This document shows, piece by piece, positions 5,382 to 11,259 of a stretch of 11,259 nucleotides of DNA (the first letter of the stretch is position 1; each line of letters opens with the position of its first letter). Both the position numbers and the translations under genes were made by a program. The stretch is from Gammaproteobacteria bacterium. Its GTDB lineage: Bacteria > Pseudomonadota > Gammaproteobacteria > J044. Under the pieces are notes generated by a model. That model was not told where the DNA came from, did no database searches, and worked only from the letters and a program-made list of their open reading frames with translations. The DNA lies in NCBI GenBank assembly GCA_003696465.1, contig RFHG01000460.1, forward strand, positions 1-11,259, in the 5' to 3' direction.

Positions 5382-7076
5382 GTGGAATTGACCGGTGCCG
5401 AGATCTTTACCCGTTGTCTGAAGGAGGAGGGCGTTGACCTCATCTTCGGCTATCCGGGTGGGGCCGTGCTGCACATCTACGATGCCCTGTATCAGCAGAA
5501 GGATGTGAGTCACATCCTGGTGCGACACGAGCAGGGTGCGGTGCATGCGGCGGAGGGCTATGCCAAGTCGACAGGCAAGCCCGGTGTGGTACTGGTCACC
5601 TCCGGGCCAGGTGCCACCAATGCCATCACCGGCATTGCCGATGCCTACATGGACTCGGTGCCGCTGGTTGTGTTCACCGGGCAGGTGCCCACGAGCCTGA
5701 TCGGCAATGATGCCTTCCAGGAGGTCGACACGGTCGGCATTACCCGCCCCTGCGTGAAGCACAATTTCCTGGTCAAGCGGGTCGAGGATCTGGCCGAGAC
5801 CATCAAGAAGGCCTTCTATATCGCCACCACGGGGCGCCCGGGGCCGGTGGTGGTGGATATCCCCAAGGACATCACGGCCGATCGCTGCGAATTCAAGTAT
5901 CCGCGCAGCGTGAAGATGCGGTCCTACAACCCCACGGTCAAGGGACATCCGCGGCAGATCAGGAAGGCCGTGGACCTGATGCTGGAGGCCAAGCAGCCGA
6001 TCATCTATGGCGGTGGCGGCATCATTTCCAGCGGTGCGAGCAAGGTCTATACCGAGCTGGCGAAGAAGCTCGGCTTCCCGGTCACCAATACCCTGATGGG
6101 TCTGGGCGCCTATCCCTCGACCGACCGGCAGTTCCTCGGCATGCTGGGCATGCACGGAACCTACGAGGCCAATCTGGCCATGCATCACAGCGATCTGGTG
6201 ATCGCCATCGGTGCCCGCTTCGATGACCGTGTGACGGGCAACATCGAGAAGTTCTGCCCCCATGCCCGGATCATCCATGTGGACATCGACCCGGCGTCGA
6301 TTTCCAAGAACGTGCATGTGGACGTGCCCATCGTCGGCGATGTCGGCAATGTGCTGCGCGCCATGCTCAAGGAAATCCGCGAGCGCAAGGCAAAGCCCGA
6401 TACCGCGGCCCTGGAGGCCTGGTGGAAGCAGATCGAGGAGTGGCGGGCCGAGGACTGCCTGCGCTATGACCGCAACAGCCCGGTCATCAAGCCGCAGTTC
6501 GTCATCGAAAAGCTCTGGGAGCTGACCCGCGGTGATGCCTTCATCACTTCCGATGTCGGCCAGCACCAGATGTTTGCCGCCCAGTTCTACAAGTTCGACA
6601 AGCCGCACCGCTGGATCAATTCCGGTGGCCTCGGCACCATGGGCTTCGGCCTGCCGGCGGCCATGGGGGCCAAGCTGGCCAATCCGAAGGACACGGTCTG
6701 CTGCATTACCGGCGAGTCGAGCATCCAGATGTGCATCCAGGAGCTCTCCACCTGCCGTCAGTACGACCTGCCGATCAAGATCATCAATCTCAACAACGGC
6801 TATATGGGCATGGTGCGGCAGTGGCAGGAGTTCTTCTACCAGGGGCGCTATGCCATGTCGTACATGGAGTCGCTGCCCGACTTCGTGAAACTGGCCGAGT
6901 CCTACGGCCATGTCGGCATGCGCATCGAAAAGCCCGAGGATGTCGAGGGGGCCCTGAAGGAGGCACTGGGGATGAAGGACCGGCTGGTGTTCATGGACTT
7001 CATCATCGACCCGGAAGAGAATGTCTACCCGATGGTCCCGGCCGGCGCCGGCCAGAACGAAATGATCCTGGTGTGA
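5382..7076 (+). CDS. ilvI: Acetolactate synthase large (catalytic) subunit
   Basis: This ThDP enzyme condenses pyruvate with pyruvate or 2-ketobutyrate, the first common step of valine, leucine and isoleucine synthesis. The 564 residues are full length and show the three ThDP-enzyme domains. The N-terminal pyrimidine domain has FGYPGGAVLHIYDAL (22-36), the catalytic glutamate E50 in LVRHEQGAVHAAEGYA and TSGPGATN (73-80). The central domain includes IAIGARFDDRVTGN (274-287), and the C-terminal pyrophosphate domain follows. The Mg-ThDP motif reads GESSIQM (444-450) with NN at 471-472, where the textbook motif is GDG...NN; GEGSIQM-type variants are known in proteobacterial enzymes, so activity is expected. 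It starts with GTG at 5382 after GGAG (5370-5373). ilvH follows after 4 nt, indicating translational coupling. Sequence flow such as RQWQEFFYQGRYAMSYMESLPDF matches IlvI-type biosynthetic enzymes rather than catabolic ones. Confidence 0.97.
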   Translation: MELTGAEIFTRCLKEEGVDLIFGYPGGAVLHIYDALYQQKDVSHILVRHEQGAVHAAEGYAKSTGKPGVVLVTSGPGATNAITGIADAYMDSVPLVVFTGQVPTSLIGNDAFQEVDTVGITRPCVKHNFLVKRVEDLAETIKKAFYIATTGRPGPVVVDIPKDITADRCEFKYPRSVKMRSYNPTVKGHPRQIRKAVDLMLEAKQPIIYGGGGIISSGASKVYTELAKKLGFPVTNTLMGLGAYPSTDRQFLGMLGMHGTYEANLAMHHSDLVIAIGARFDDRVTGNIEKFCPHARIIHVDIDPASISKNVHVDVPIVGDVGNVLRAMLKEIRERKAKPDTAALEAWWKQIEEWRAEDCLRYDRNSPVIKPQFVIEKLWELTRGDAFITSDVGQHQMFAAQFYKFDKPHRWINSGGLGTMGFGLPAAMGAKLANPKDTVCCITGESSIQMCIQELSTCRQYDLPIKIINLNNGYMGMVRQWQEFFYQGRYAMSYMESLPDFVKLAESYGHVGMRIEKPEDVEGALKEALGMKDRLVFMDFIIDPEENVYPMVPAGAGQNEMILV

Positions 7077-7080
7077 GCCG

Positions 7081-7575
7081 ATGAGACACATTATCTCGAT
7101 TCTGATGGAAAACGAGGCCGGTGCACTGTCCCGGGTCTCCGGACTGTTCTCGGCGCGGGGCTACAACATCGAGTCGCTCACCGTGGCACCGACCGATGAT
7201 CCCACGCTCTCGCGCATGACCCTGGTCACGCACGGCAGCGAGGAAATCATCGAGCAGATCATCAAGCAGCTGAACAAGCTGATCGATGTGGTCAAGCTGA
7301 TGGATCTGACCGAGCATCCGCACATCGAGCGCGAGATGCTGCTGGTCAAGGTCAAGGTGGAGAATGCGGAGGAACGCGAAGAGGTCAAGCGGCTGGCCGA
7401 CATCTTCCGGGCCAACATCATCGATGTGACCCGTACCACCTATACCATCGAGCTCACCGGAAAGGGGGCAAAACTCGATGCCTTCATCCAGGCGCTCGAG
7501 GACTTCCGCATCCACGAGGTGGTGCGTTCCGGCGTGATGGGCATCGCCCGCGGCGACAAGGCACTGCACCTGTAG
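7081..7575 (+). CDS. ilvH: Acetolactate synthase small (regulatory) subunit
   Basis: IlvH binds and activates the large subunit and confers valine feedback inhibition. The 164-residue protein is the same size as E. coli IlvH and matches it closely. An N-terminal ACT domain (about 4-78) contains NEAGALSRVSGLFSARGYNI, with N11, G14 and N29, positions linked to valine binding in E. coli, so the enzyme is probably feedback-sensitive. The C-terminal domain (about 80-160) ends VVRSGVMGIARGDK, typical of the family. ATG 7081 lies 4 nt after the ilvI stop codon, and its ribosome site overlaps the end of ilvI. ilvC follows after 54 nt, so ilvI-ilvH-ilvC is probably one transcript ending at 8656-8691. 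Confidence 0.97.
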   Translation: MRHIISILMENEAGALSRVSGLFSARGYNIESLTVAPTDDPTLSRMTLVTHGSEEIIEQIIKQLNKLIDVVKLMDLTEHPHIEREMLLVKVKVENAEEREEVKRLADIFRANIIDVTRTTYTIELTGKGAKLDAFIQALEDFRIHEVVRSGVMGIARGDKALHL

Positions 7576-7629
7576 GCGTCCGTGTCCTTCGGGGCTGACA
7601 CAGAACAAGCTAGCAATCAGGGGTTAATC

Positions 7630-8640
7630 ATGAAGATCTATTACGACAAAGACGCGGATCTCTCCATCATCCGCAGCAAGAAGGTCACCATCATTGGTTT
7701 CGGTTCGCAGGGGCATGCCCATGCGCTGAACCTCAAGGACTCCGGAGTCGACGTCACCGTCGGTCTGCGTCCCGGTTCGGCCTCGGCCGCCAAGGCCGAG
7801 CGTGCCGGCCTGACTGTCCAGCCCATTGAGGAGGCCGTCCAGGGGGCCGATGTGGTCATGGTGCTGGCCCCGGACGAGCACCAGGCCAGGCTCTATCGCG
7901 ACCAGATCGAGCCCAACCTGAAGCAGAACGCCGCGCTGGCCTTTGCCCATGGCTTCAACATCCATTTCGGCATGATCGAGCCGCGCGAGGATCTGGATGT
8001 CATCATGATTGCGCCCAAGGCCCCGGGTCATACCGTGCGCAGCGAGTTCGAGCGGGGCGGCGGCATTCCCGACCTGATCGCCGTGGCTCAGGACGCCACC
8101 GGCAAGGCCAAGGACATTGCCCTGTCCTATGCTTCCGCCATCGGCGGCGGCCGTACCGGCATCATCGAGACCACCTTCAAGGACGAGACCGAAACCGACC
8201 TGTTCGGCGAGCAGGCCGTGCTCTGCGGCGGCGTGACCGCGCTGGTCCAGGCCGGTTTCGAGACCCTCACCGAGGCCGGTTATGCGCCGGAGATGGCCTA
8301 TTTCGAGTGCCTGCACGAGCTGAAGCTGATCGTCGACCTGATGTACGAGGGCGGTATTGCCAACATGCGCTACTCGATCTCCAACACGGCCGAGTACGGT
8401 GACCTGACCCGTGGTCCGCGTGTGATCACCGAGCAGACCAAGGAAGAGATGCGCCGTATCCTCAAGGAGATCCAGAACGGCGAATTCGCCCGCGAATTCA
8501 TGCTCGAGAACCAGACTGGCCAGATCACCCTCAAGGCCAAGCGCCGCATCGGCCGCGAGCATCCGATCGAGGAGGTCGGCGAGCGTCTGCGCGCCATGAT
8601 GCCCTGGATCAAGAAGATCGTGGACAAGGAGCGCAACTGA
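7630..8640 (+). CDS. ilvC: Ketol-acid reductoisomerase, class I
   Basis: IlvC isomerises and reduces acetolactate or acetohydroxybutyrate with NADPH and Mg2+, the second common branched-chain step. The 336-residue length marks the short class I form, not the roughly 490-residue enterobacterial class II. The Rossmann motif GFGSQGHAHALNL is at 23-35. R47 and the serines of LRPGSAS (46-52) fit recognition of the NADPH phosphate. H107 in AHGFNIHFG is the conserved histidine. The C-terminal knotted domain supplies the metal ligands D190 and E194 (ETDLFGEQ) and E226/E230 (FECLHELKLIVDL). The start is ATG 7630, after AGGGG at 7619-7623; the frame is open back to 7582, but those 16 residues are not family-like. 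It lies 54 nt after ilvH. Confidence 0.97.
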   Translation: MKIYYDKDADLSIIRSKKVTIIGFGSQGHAHALNLKDSGVDVTVGLRPGSASAAKAERAGLTVQPIEEAVQGADVVMVLAPDEHQARLYRDQIEPNLKQNAALAFAHGFNIHFGMIEPREDLDVIMIAPKAPGHTVRSEFERGGGIPDLIAVAQDATGKAKDIALSYASAIGGGRTGIIETTFKDETETDLFGEQAVLCGGVTALVQAGFETLTEAGYAPEMAYFECLHELKLIVDLMYEGGIANMRYSISNTAEYGDLTRGPRVITEQTKEEMRRILKEIQNGEFAREFMLENQTGQITLKAKRRIGREHPIEEVGERLRAMMPWIKKIVDKERN

Positions 8641-8655
8641 GCGTCCGGCGCCATG

Positions 8656-8691
8656 CCACGAAAAGGGGGCTCCGAGCCCCCTTTTTCGTGG
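8656..8691 (+). terminator. Strong, probably bidirectional terminator after ilvC
   Basis: GGGGGCT (8665-8671) pairs with AGCCCCC (8675-8681) over CCG, extended by AAAA/TTTT. With one bulged T it extends further through CCACG (8656-8660) and CGTGG (8687-8691). A T5 run ends the plus-strand stem (8682-8686) and the minus strand has a T4 run. It starts 15 nt after the ilvC stop codon. Confidence 0.88.
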
Positions 8692-8699
8692 CCATCGGA

Positions 8700-8705
8700 T
8701 ACAAT
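8700..8705 (+). promoter_or_regulatory. Possible -10 element giving a leaderless pssA mRNA
   Basis: TACAAT (8700-8705, 5/6 match) lies only 6 nt before the pssA ATG at 8712, so transcription would start at or next to the A of the start codon. No -35 box is evident at 16-18 nt, where the ilvC terminator arm (CCCCC) lies, and no Shine-Dalgarno precedes the ATG. The same GGATACAAT string occurs upstream of leuA. Confidence 0.35.
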
Positions 8706-8711
8706 GAAAAC

Positions 8712-9473
8712 ATGACGGAAGACTCGAAACAGCGTCGCGGCATCTATCTGCTGCCCAATCTCTTTACCACCGGGGCCATGTTCGGTGGCTTCTACGCCAT
8801 CATTGCGGCCATGCACGACAAGTACGAGGCGGCCGCCATCGCCGTGTTCGTGGCCATGATCCTGGACGGGCTGGATGGGCGCATCGCACGCATGACGAAT
8901 GCCACCAGTGCGTTCGGGGCCGAGTATGACTCGCTCTCCGACATGGTCTCCTTCGGCCTTGCGCCGGCACTGGTCATGTACGAGTGGGCACTGGTTGGCA
9001 TGAAGGACTTTGGCTGGCAGTGGGGCAAGCTGGGCTGGCTGGCGGCATTCTTCTATGCCGTGTGTGCCGCCTTGCGCCTGGCCCGTTTCAATACCCAGGT
9101 GGGTAAGGCCGACAAGCGCTATTTCCAGGGCTTGCCCAGCCCGACGGCGGCGGCCCTGCTGATGGGCATGGTCTGGTCGATGCATGATCTGGGCATCGAG
9201 GGCCGGGCGCTCATTCCGGCGGCCTTTGCTCTGACCCTGATTGCCGGGGCGCTGATGGTCAGCAATATCAGCTACTACAGCTTCAAGGAGCTGGATCTGA
9301 AGCACAAGGTGCCGTTCTGGGTTCTGATTGCGGCTGTGCTTGTGCTCATGCTCGTCACTTTTGACACGCCCAAGGTCCTGTTCATGCTGGCGCTGGTATA
9401 TACGGCCAGCGGGCCGGTCATTGCGGTGATGCGCCGCTTCCGCCGGCGCCGCCGTGCAGGCGGAAAAGTTTAG
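8712..9473 (+). CDS. pssA: CDP-diacylglycerol--serine O-phosphatidyltransferase
   Basis: This inner-membrane enzyme makes phosphatidylserine, the precursor of phosphatidylethanolamine, from CDP-diacylglycerol and serine. The 253-residue protein carries the complete CDP-alcohol phosphatidyltransferase motif: D52, D55-G56, A59-R60, G69, D73 and D77 in the segment from LDGLDGRIAR to EYDSLSD. Six to eight hydrophobic segments span about 20-50, 80-97, 106-125, 144-157, 168-187, 200-216 and 222-240. The C-terminus is very basic (RRFRRRRRAGGK), probably cytoplasmic and near lipid headgroups. It is the polytopic type II enzyme, not the E. coli phospholipase-D-like PssA. ATG 8712 is chosen because the open frame upstream (to 8688) runs into the ilvC terminator. 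There is no ribosome-binding site, which fits a leaderless transcript. Substrate assignment within the family rests on the MTEDSKQRRGIYLLPN N-terminus and on context. Confidence 0.9.
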   Translation: MTEDSKQRRGIYLLPNLFTTGAMFGGFYAIIAAMHDKYEAAAIAVFVAMILDGLDGRIARMTNATSAFGAEYDSLSDMVSFGLAPALVMYEWALVGMKDFGWQWGKLGWLAAFFYAVCAALRLARFNTQVGKADKRYFQGLPSPTAAALLMGMVWSMHDLGIEGRALIPAAFALTLIAGALMVSNISYYSFKELDLKHKVPFWVLIAAVLVLMLVTFDTPKVLFMLALVYTASGPVIAVMRRFRRRRRAGGKV

Positions 9474-9479
9474 AATGAG

Positions 9480-9508
9480 TTGAAATCTGCCGCATTCGCC
9501 GCTATAGT
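9480..9508 (+). promoter_or_regulatory. Near-consensus sigma-70 promoter for the leucine leader and leuA
   Basis: TTGAAA (9480-9485, 5/6) and TATAGT (9503-9508, 5/6) are separated by exactly 17 nt. The expected start point, 6-8 nt after the -10 box, falls at 9514-9516, on the AUG of the leader peptide. The -35 box begins 6 nt after the pssA stop codon. This is the best-matching promoter in the window apart from the -35 of rhd. Confidence 0.65.
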
Positions 9509-9514
9509 CGATTC

Positions 9515-9616
9515 ATGGCACACCGGATCCACAACGCATTTCCCTCCGCCGCGCCCAAGCGGCAGGGTCTGTCGTGCCTCCTGCTCGCTCTGCGACTGCC
9601 GCGCCTGCGGCACTGA
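9515..9616 (+). CDS. Leucine-rich leader peptide upstream of leuA (putative attenuator peptide)
   Basis: This 33-codon ORF lies between pssA and leuA. It begins MAHRIHNAFPS and ends LSCLLLALRLPRLRH. Seven of its last fifteen residues are leucine, including three consecutive leucine codons (9578-9586), as expected of a peptide that senses charged tRNA-Leu by ribosome stalling. E. coli leuL likewise encodes a short leucine-run peptide ahead of leuA. The AUG coincides with the predicted transcription start of TTGAAA-N17-TATAGT, so the peptide would be read from a leaderless mRNA; no Shine-Dalgarno is present. The stop codon at 9614-9616 is 94 nt before leuA. Base-pairing alternatives in and after the ORF are listed separately. 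Its sequence is unrelated to leuL beyond the leucine run, so the call rests on composition, placement and promoter. Confidence 0.7.
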   Translation: MAHRIHNAFPSAAPKRQGLSCLLLALRLPRLRH

Positions 9617-9690
9617 AGAAAGCCTGGCGAGGCGCAAACGCATCCCGATTTTTCGTGTTCCACTTGCGGCCATTTGGATACAATAGCCGC
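9548..9690 (+). promoter_or_regulatory. Alternative RNA pairings of a putative leu attenuator
   Basis: Complementary GCCGC and GCGGC segments alternate here: GCCGC 9548-9552, GCGGCAG 9559-9565, CTGCCGC 9596-9602, GCGGCA 9607-9612, GCGGC 9666-9670, GCCGC 9686-9690. The pairing 9559-9565 with 9596-9602 (7 bp, around the leucine codons) excludes 9597-9602 with 9607-9612 (6 bp, 4-nt loop). A ribosome stalled at the leucine codons would change which pair forms. A T5 run at 9649-9653 could be a termination point, but I find no strong stem ending directly before it. The mechanism (intrinsic, Rho-dependent or translational) is therefore unresolved. Confidence 0.45.
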
Positions 9691-9710
9691 TTCATGGCTC
9701 GGAGAGCGAG

Positions 9711-11258
9711 ATGAGCAAAGACAAACTGATCATTTTCGACACCACGCTGCGTGACGGCGAGCAGAGCCCCGGCGCCTCCATGACCCGGGAAGAGAAGGTG
9801 CGCATTGCCAAGGCGCTGGAGCGCATGCGCGTGGATGTCATCGAGGCCGGGTTCCCCATCGCCAGCCCGGGTGACTTCGAGGCGGTGCAGGCCGTGGCCC
9901 GCACCGTGCGGGAGAGTACGGTCTGTGGCCTGGCGCGAGCCCTAGACAAGGACATCGAGCGTGCCGGCGAGGCGCTTCGTGATGCCGAGTCCGCCCGCAT
10001 TCATACCTTTATCGCGACTTCCCCCATCCACATGCAGGCCAAGCTGCGGATGAGCCCGGATCAGGTGCTTGAGCAGGCCGTTCATGCGGTAAAGAAGGCG
10101 CGCCAGTTCACCGACAACGTCGAGTTCTCGCCCGAGGATGCCGGGCGTTCCGAGCCCGATTTTCTCTGCCGGGTGATCGAGGCCGTGATCGACGCCGGGG
10201 CCAGTACCATCAACATTCCGGATACGGTGGGCTACAACATTCCGCAGCAGTTCGGCGAGCTGATTCGTCAGCTCATCGAGCGGGTACCGAACTCGGACAA
10301 GGCGGTGTTTTCGGTCCATTGCCACAATGATCTGGGTCTGGCTGTGGCCAACTCGCTGGCTGCCGTGCTCAATGGCGCACGGCAGGTCGAGTGCACCATC
10401 AACGGGCTTGGCGAGCGGGCCGGCAATGCCGCCCTCGAGGAGGTGGTGATGGCCGTGCGCACGCGCCAGGATGTGTTCCCCTGCGATACCGAGCTGGATA
10501 CCACCCAGATCGTGCCCTGTTCGCGGCTGGTCTCCAGCATCACCGGTTTCCCGGTCCAGCCGAACAAGGCCATTGTCGGTGCCAATGCCTTTGCCCACGA
10601 ATCGGGCATTCATCAGGATGGCGTGCTGAAGCAGCGCGAGACCTACGAAATCATGCGCGCCGAGGATGTGGGCTGGACCGAAAACCGCATCGTGCTGGGC
10701 AAGCACTCGGGTCGCAACGCCTTCCGCACGCGGTTGCGCGAGCTGGGCATCGAGTTCGAATCCGAGGAGGAGCTCAACGAGGCCTTTGCCCGCTTCAAGG
10801 AGCTGGCCGACAAGAAGCACGAGATCTTCGACGAGGACCTGCAGGCGCTGGTGACCGAGGCCAATCTCACCTTGGAATACGAATGCTACAAGCTGGTCAG
10901 CCTGCATGTCTGTTCGGAAACCGGCGAGCGTCCGCAGGCCCGTGTCACGCTGAACATCAATGGCGAGGAGCGTACCGGTGAATCCGATGGCTCCGGTCCG
11001 GTGGATGCGGCCTTCCGCGCCATCGAGTCGCTGGCCAGCAGCGGCGGCGAGCTGCTGCTGTATTCGGTGAACAACATCACCAGCGGCACCGACGCGCAGG
11101 GCGAGGTAACCGTTCGCCTGAAGAAGAACGGCTTCATCGTCAATGGCCTGGGCGCCGACACCGACATTGTCATTGCCTCGGCCAAGGCCTATATCAACGC
11201 CCTGAACAAGCTTGCGGATCCGGAGGAGCGCTCCCACCCTCAGCTCGGGGACGTATAG
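9711..11258 (+). CDS. leuA: 2-isopropylmalate synthase
   Basis: LeuA condenses acetyl-CoA with 2-ketoisovalerate, the first committed step of leucine synthesis. The 515-residue protein is a normal length and complete, ending TAG at 11256-11258. The N-terminal TIM barrel has the HMGL-like signature DTTLRDGEQSPG (10-21) and the metal-site HCHNDLG (203-209, H203 and H205). It also has NGLGERAGNAALEE (231-244) and the FAHESGIHQDG segment (294-304). The C-terminal region (about 390-500) is the LeuA allosteric dimer domain, with TGESDGSGPVDAAF and NNITSGTDAQGEVTV, so leucine feedback inhibition is expected. ATG 9711 follows GGAG (9701-9704). This is the long leucine-pathway type, not homocitrate or citramalate synthase, judged by overall match. 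The leader peptide at 9515-9616 and its promoter suggest leucine-responsive control of this gene. Confidence 0.96.
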   Translation: MSKDKLIIFDTTLRDGEQSPGASMTREEKVRIAKALERMRVDVIEAGFPIASPGDFEAVQAVARTVRESTVCGLARALDKDIERAGEALRDAESARIHTFIATSPIHMQAKLRMSPDQVLEQAVHAVKKARQFTDNVEFSPEDAGRSEPDFLCRVIEAVIDAGASTINIPDTVGYNIPQQFGELIRQLIERVPNSDKAVFSVHCHNDLGLAVANSLAAVLNGARQVECTINGLGERAGNAALEEVVMAVRTRQDVFPCDTELDTTQIVPCSRLVSSITGFPVQPNKAIVGANAFAHESGIHQDGVLKQRETYEIMRAEDVGWTENRIVLGKHSGRNAFRTRLRELGIEFESEEELNEAFARFKELADKKHEIFDEDLQALVTEANLTLEYECYKLVSLHVCSETGERPQARVTLNINGEERTGESDGSGPVDAAFRAIESLASSGGELLLYSVNNITSGTDAQGEVTVRLKKNGFIVNGLGADTDIVIASAKAYINALNKLADPEERSHPQLGDV

Positions 11259-11259
11259 C

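Noticed and set aside
5376..7091. 571-codon open frame on the minus strand across ilvI
   Set aside because: It is antisense to a complete, unmistakable IlvI. Its His/Asp/Gly-rich composition is what GC-rich codon bias gives on the opposite strand.
8370..9305. 311-codon minus-strand frame spanning the ilvC end and pssA
   Set aside because: It crosses the strong ilvC terminator and two well-supported plus-strand genes, and is low-complexity His/Gln/Arg-rich.
9942..11237. 431-codon minus-strand open frame across leuA
   Set aside because: It is a mirror of leuA codon bias, with no recognisable domain or start signals.
1..11259. Mobile elements, CRISPR arrays, tRNA or rRNA genes, horizontal-transfer boundaries
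   Set aside because: No repeats of the right spacing, no transposase or integrase motifs, no cloverleaf sequences, and base composition stays even apart from short promoter regions.

Overview
This window reads as chromosome from a moderately GC-rich gammaproteobacterial sulfur oxidiser, probably Chromatiales-like. That placement is inferred from gene content and protein similarity recalled from memory; no search was run. The signs are a SoxX cytochrome c, a rhodanese-TusA-DsrE2 sulfur-transfer set, and an ilvI-ilvH-ilvC-pssA-leuA order common in beta- and gammaproteobacteria. All genes look intact, and there are no mobile elements, rRNAs, tRNAs or CRISPR arrays.

Layout. Minus strand, 1-2020: soxX (5-376; the rest of any sox locus would lie beyond the left edge) and, upstream of it, a BepA-type periplasmic M48 metalloprotease with TPRs. 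A divergent intergenic region (2021-2185) follows. Plus strand, 2186-4017: rhodanese, tusA, dsrE2 and a glycine-cleavage-H-like gene, with a terminator-plus-promoter between rhd and tusA, a strong hairpin between dsrE2 and the H-like gene, and a terminator at 4022-4044. Next (4244-5173) is a secreted DUF302-like protein with an unusual repeated leader and its own terminator. The right half (5382-11258) is biosynthetic: acetolactate synthase large and small subunits, ketol-acid reductoisomerase, a strong terminator, phosphatidylserine synthase, a leucine-rich leader peptide, and 2-isopropylmalate synthase.

How it fits together. SoxX is half of the periplasmic SoxAX cytochrome that starts thiosulfate oxidation. 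Rhodanese, TusA and DsrE2 form a known cytoplasmic persulfide relay. The H-like protein in the same cluster has the GcvH fold signature, but valine replaces the lipoylated lysine and the protein contains no lysine at all, so it cannot work as a normal lipoyl carrier. IlvI/IlvH/IlvC and LeuA are steps of valine, isoleucine and leucine synthesis.

Best leads: (1) the lysine-free GcvH-like protein beside the sulfur relay; (2) a 33-codon leucine-rich leader ORF upstream of leuA, behind a near-consensus promoter whose start site falls on or next to its AUG, with mutually exclusive GCGGC/GCCGC pairings downstream; (3) a block shared by the regions upstream of pssA and leuA; (4) a sigma-E-like promoter for bepA; (5) a palindrome inside the soxX promoter spacer; (6) a duplicated hairpin module in the leader of the DUF302-like gene.
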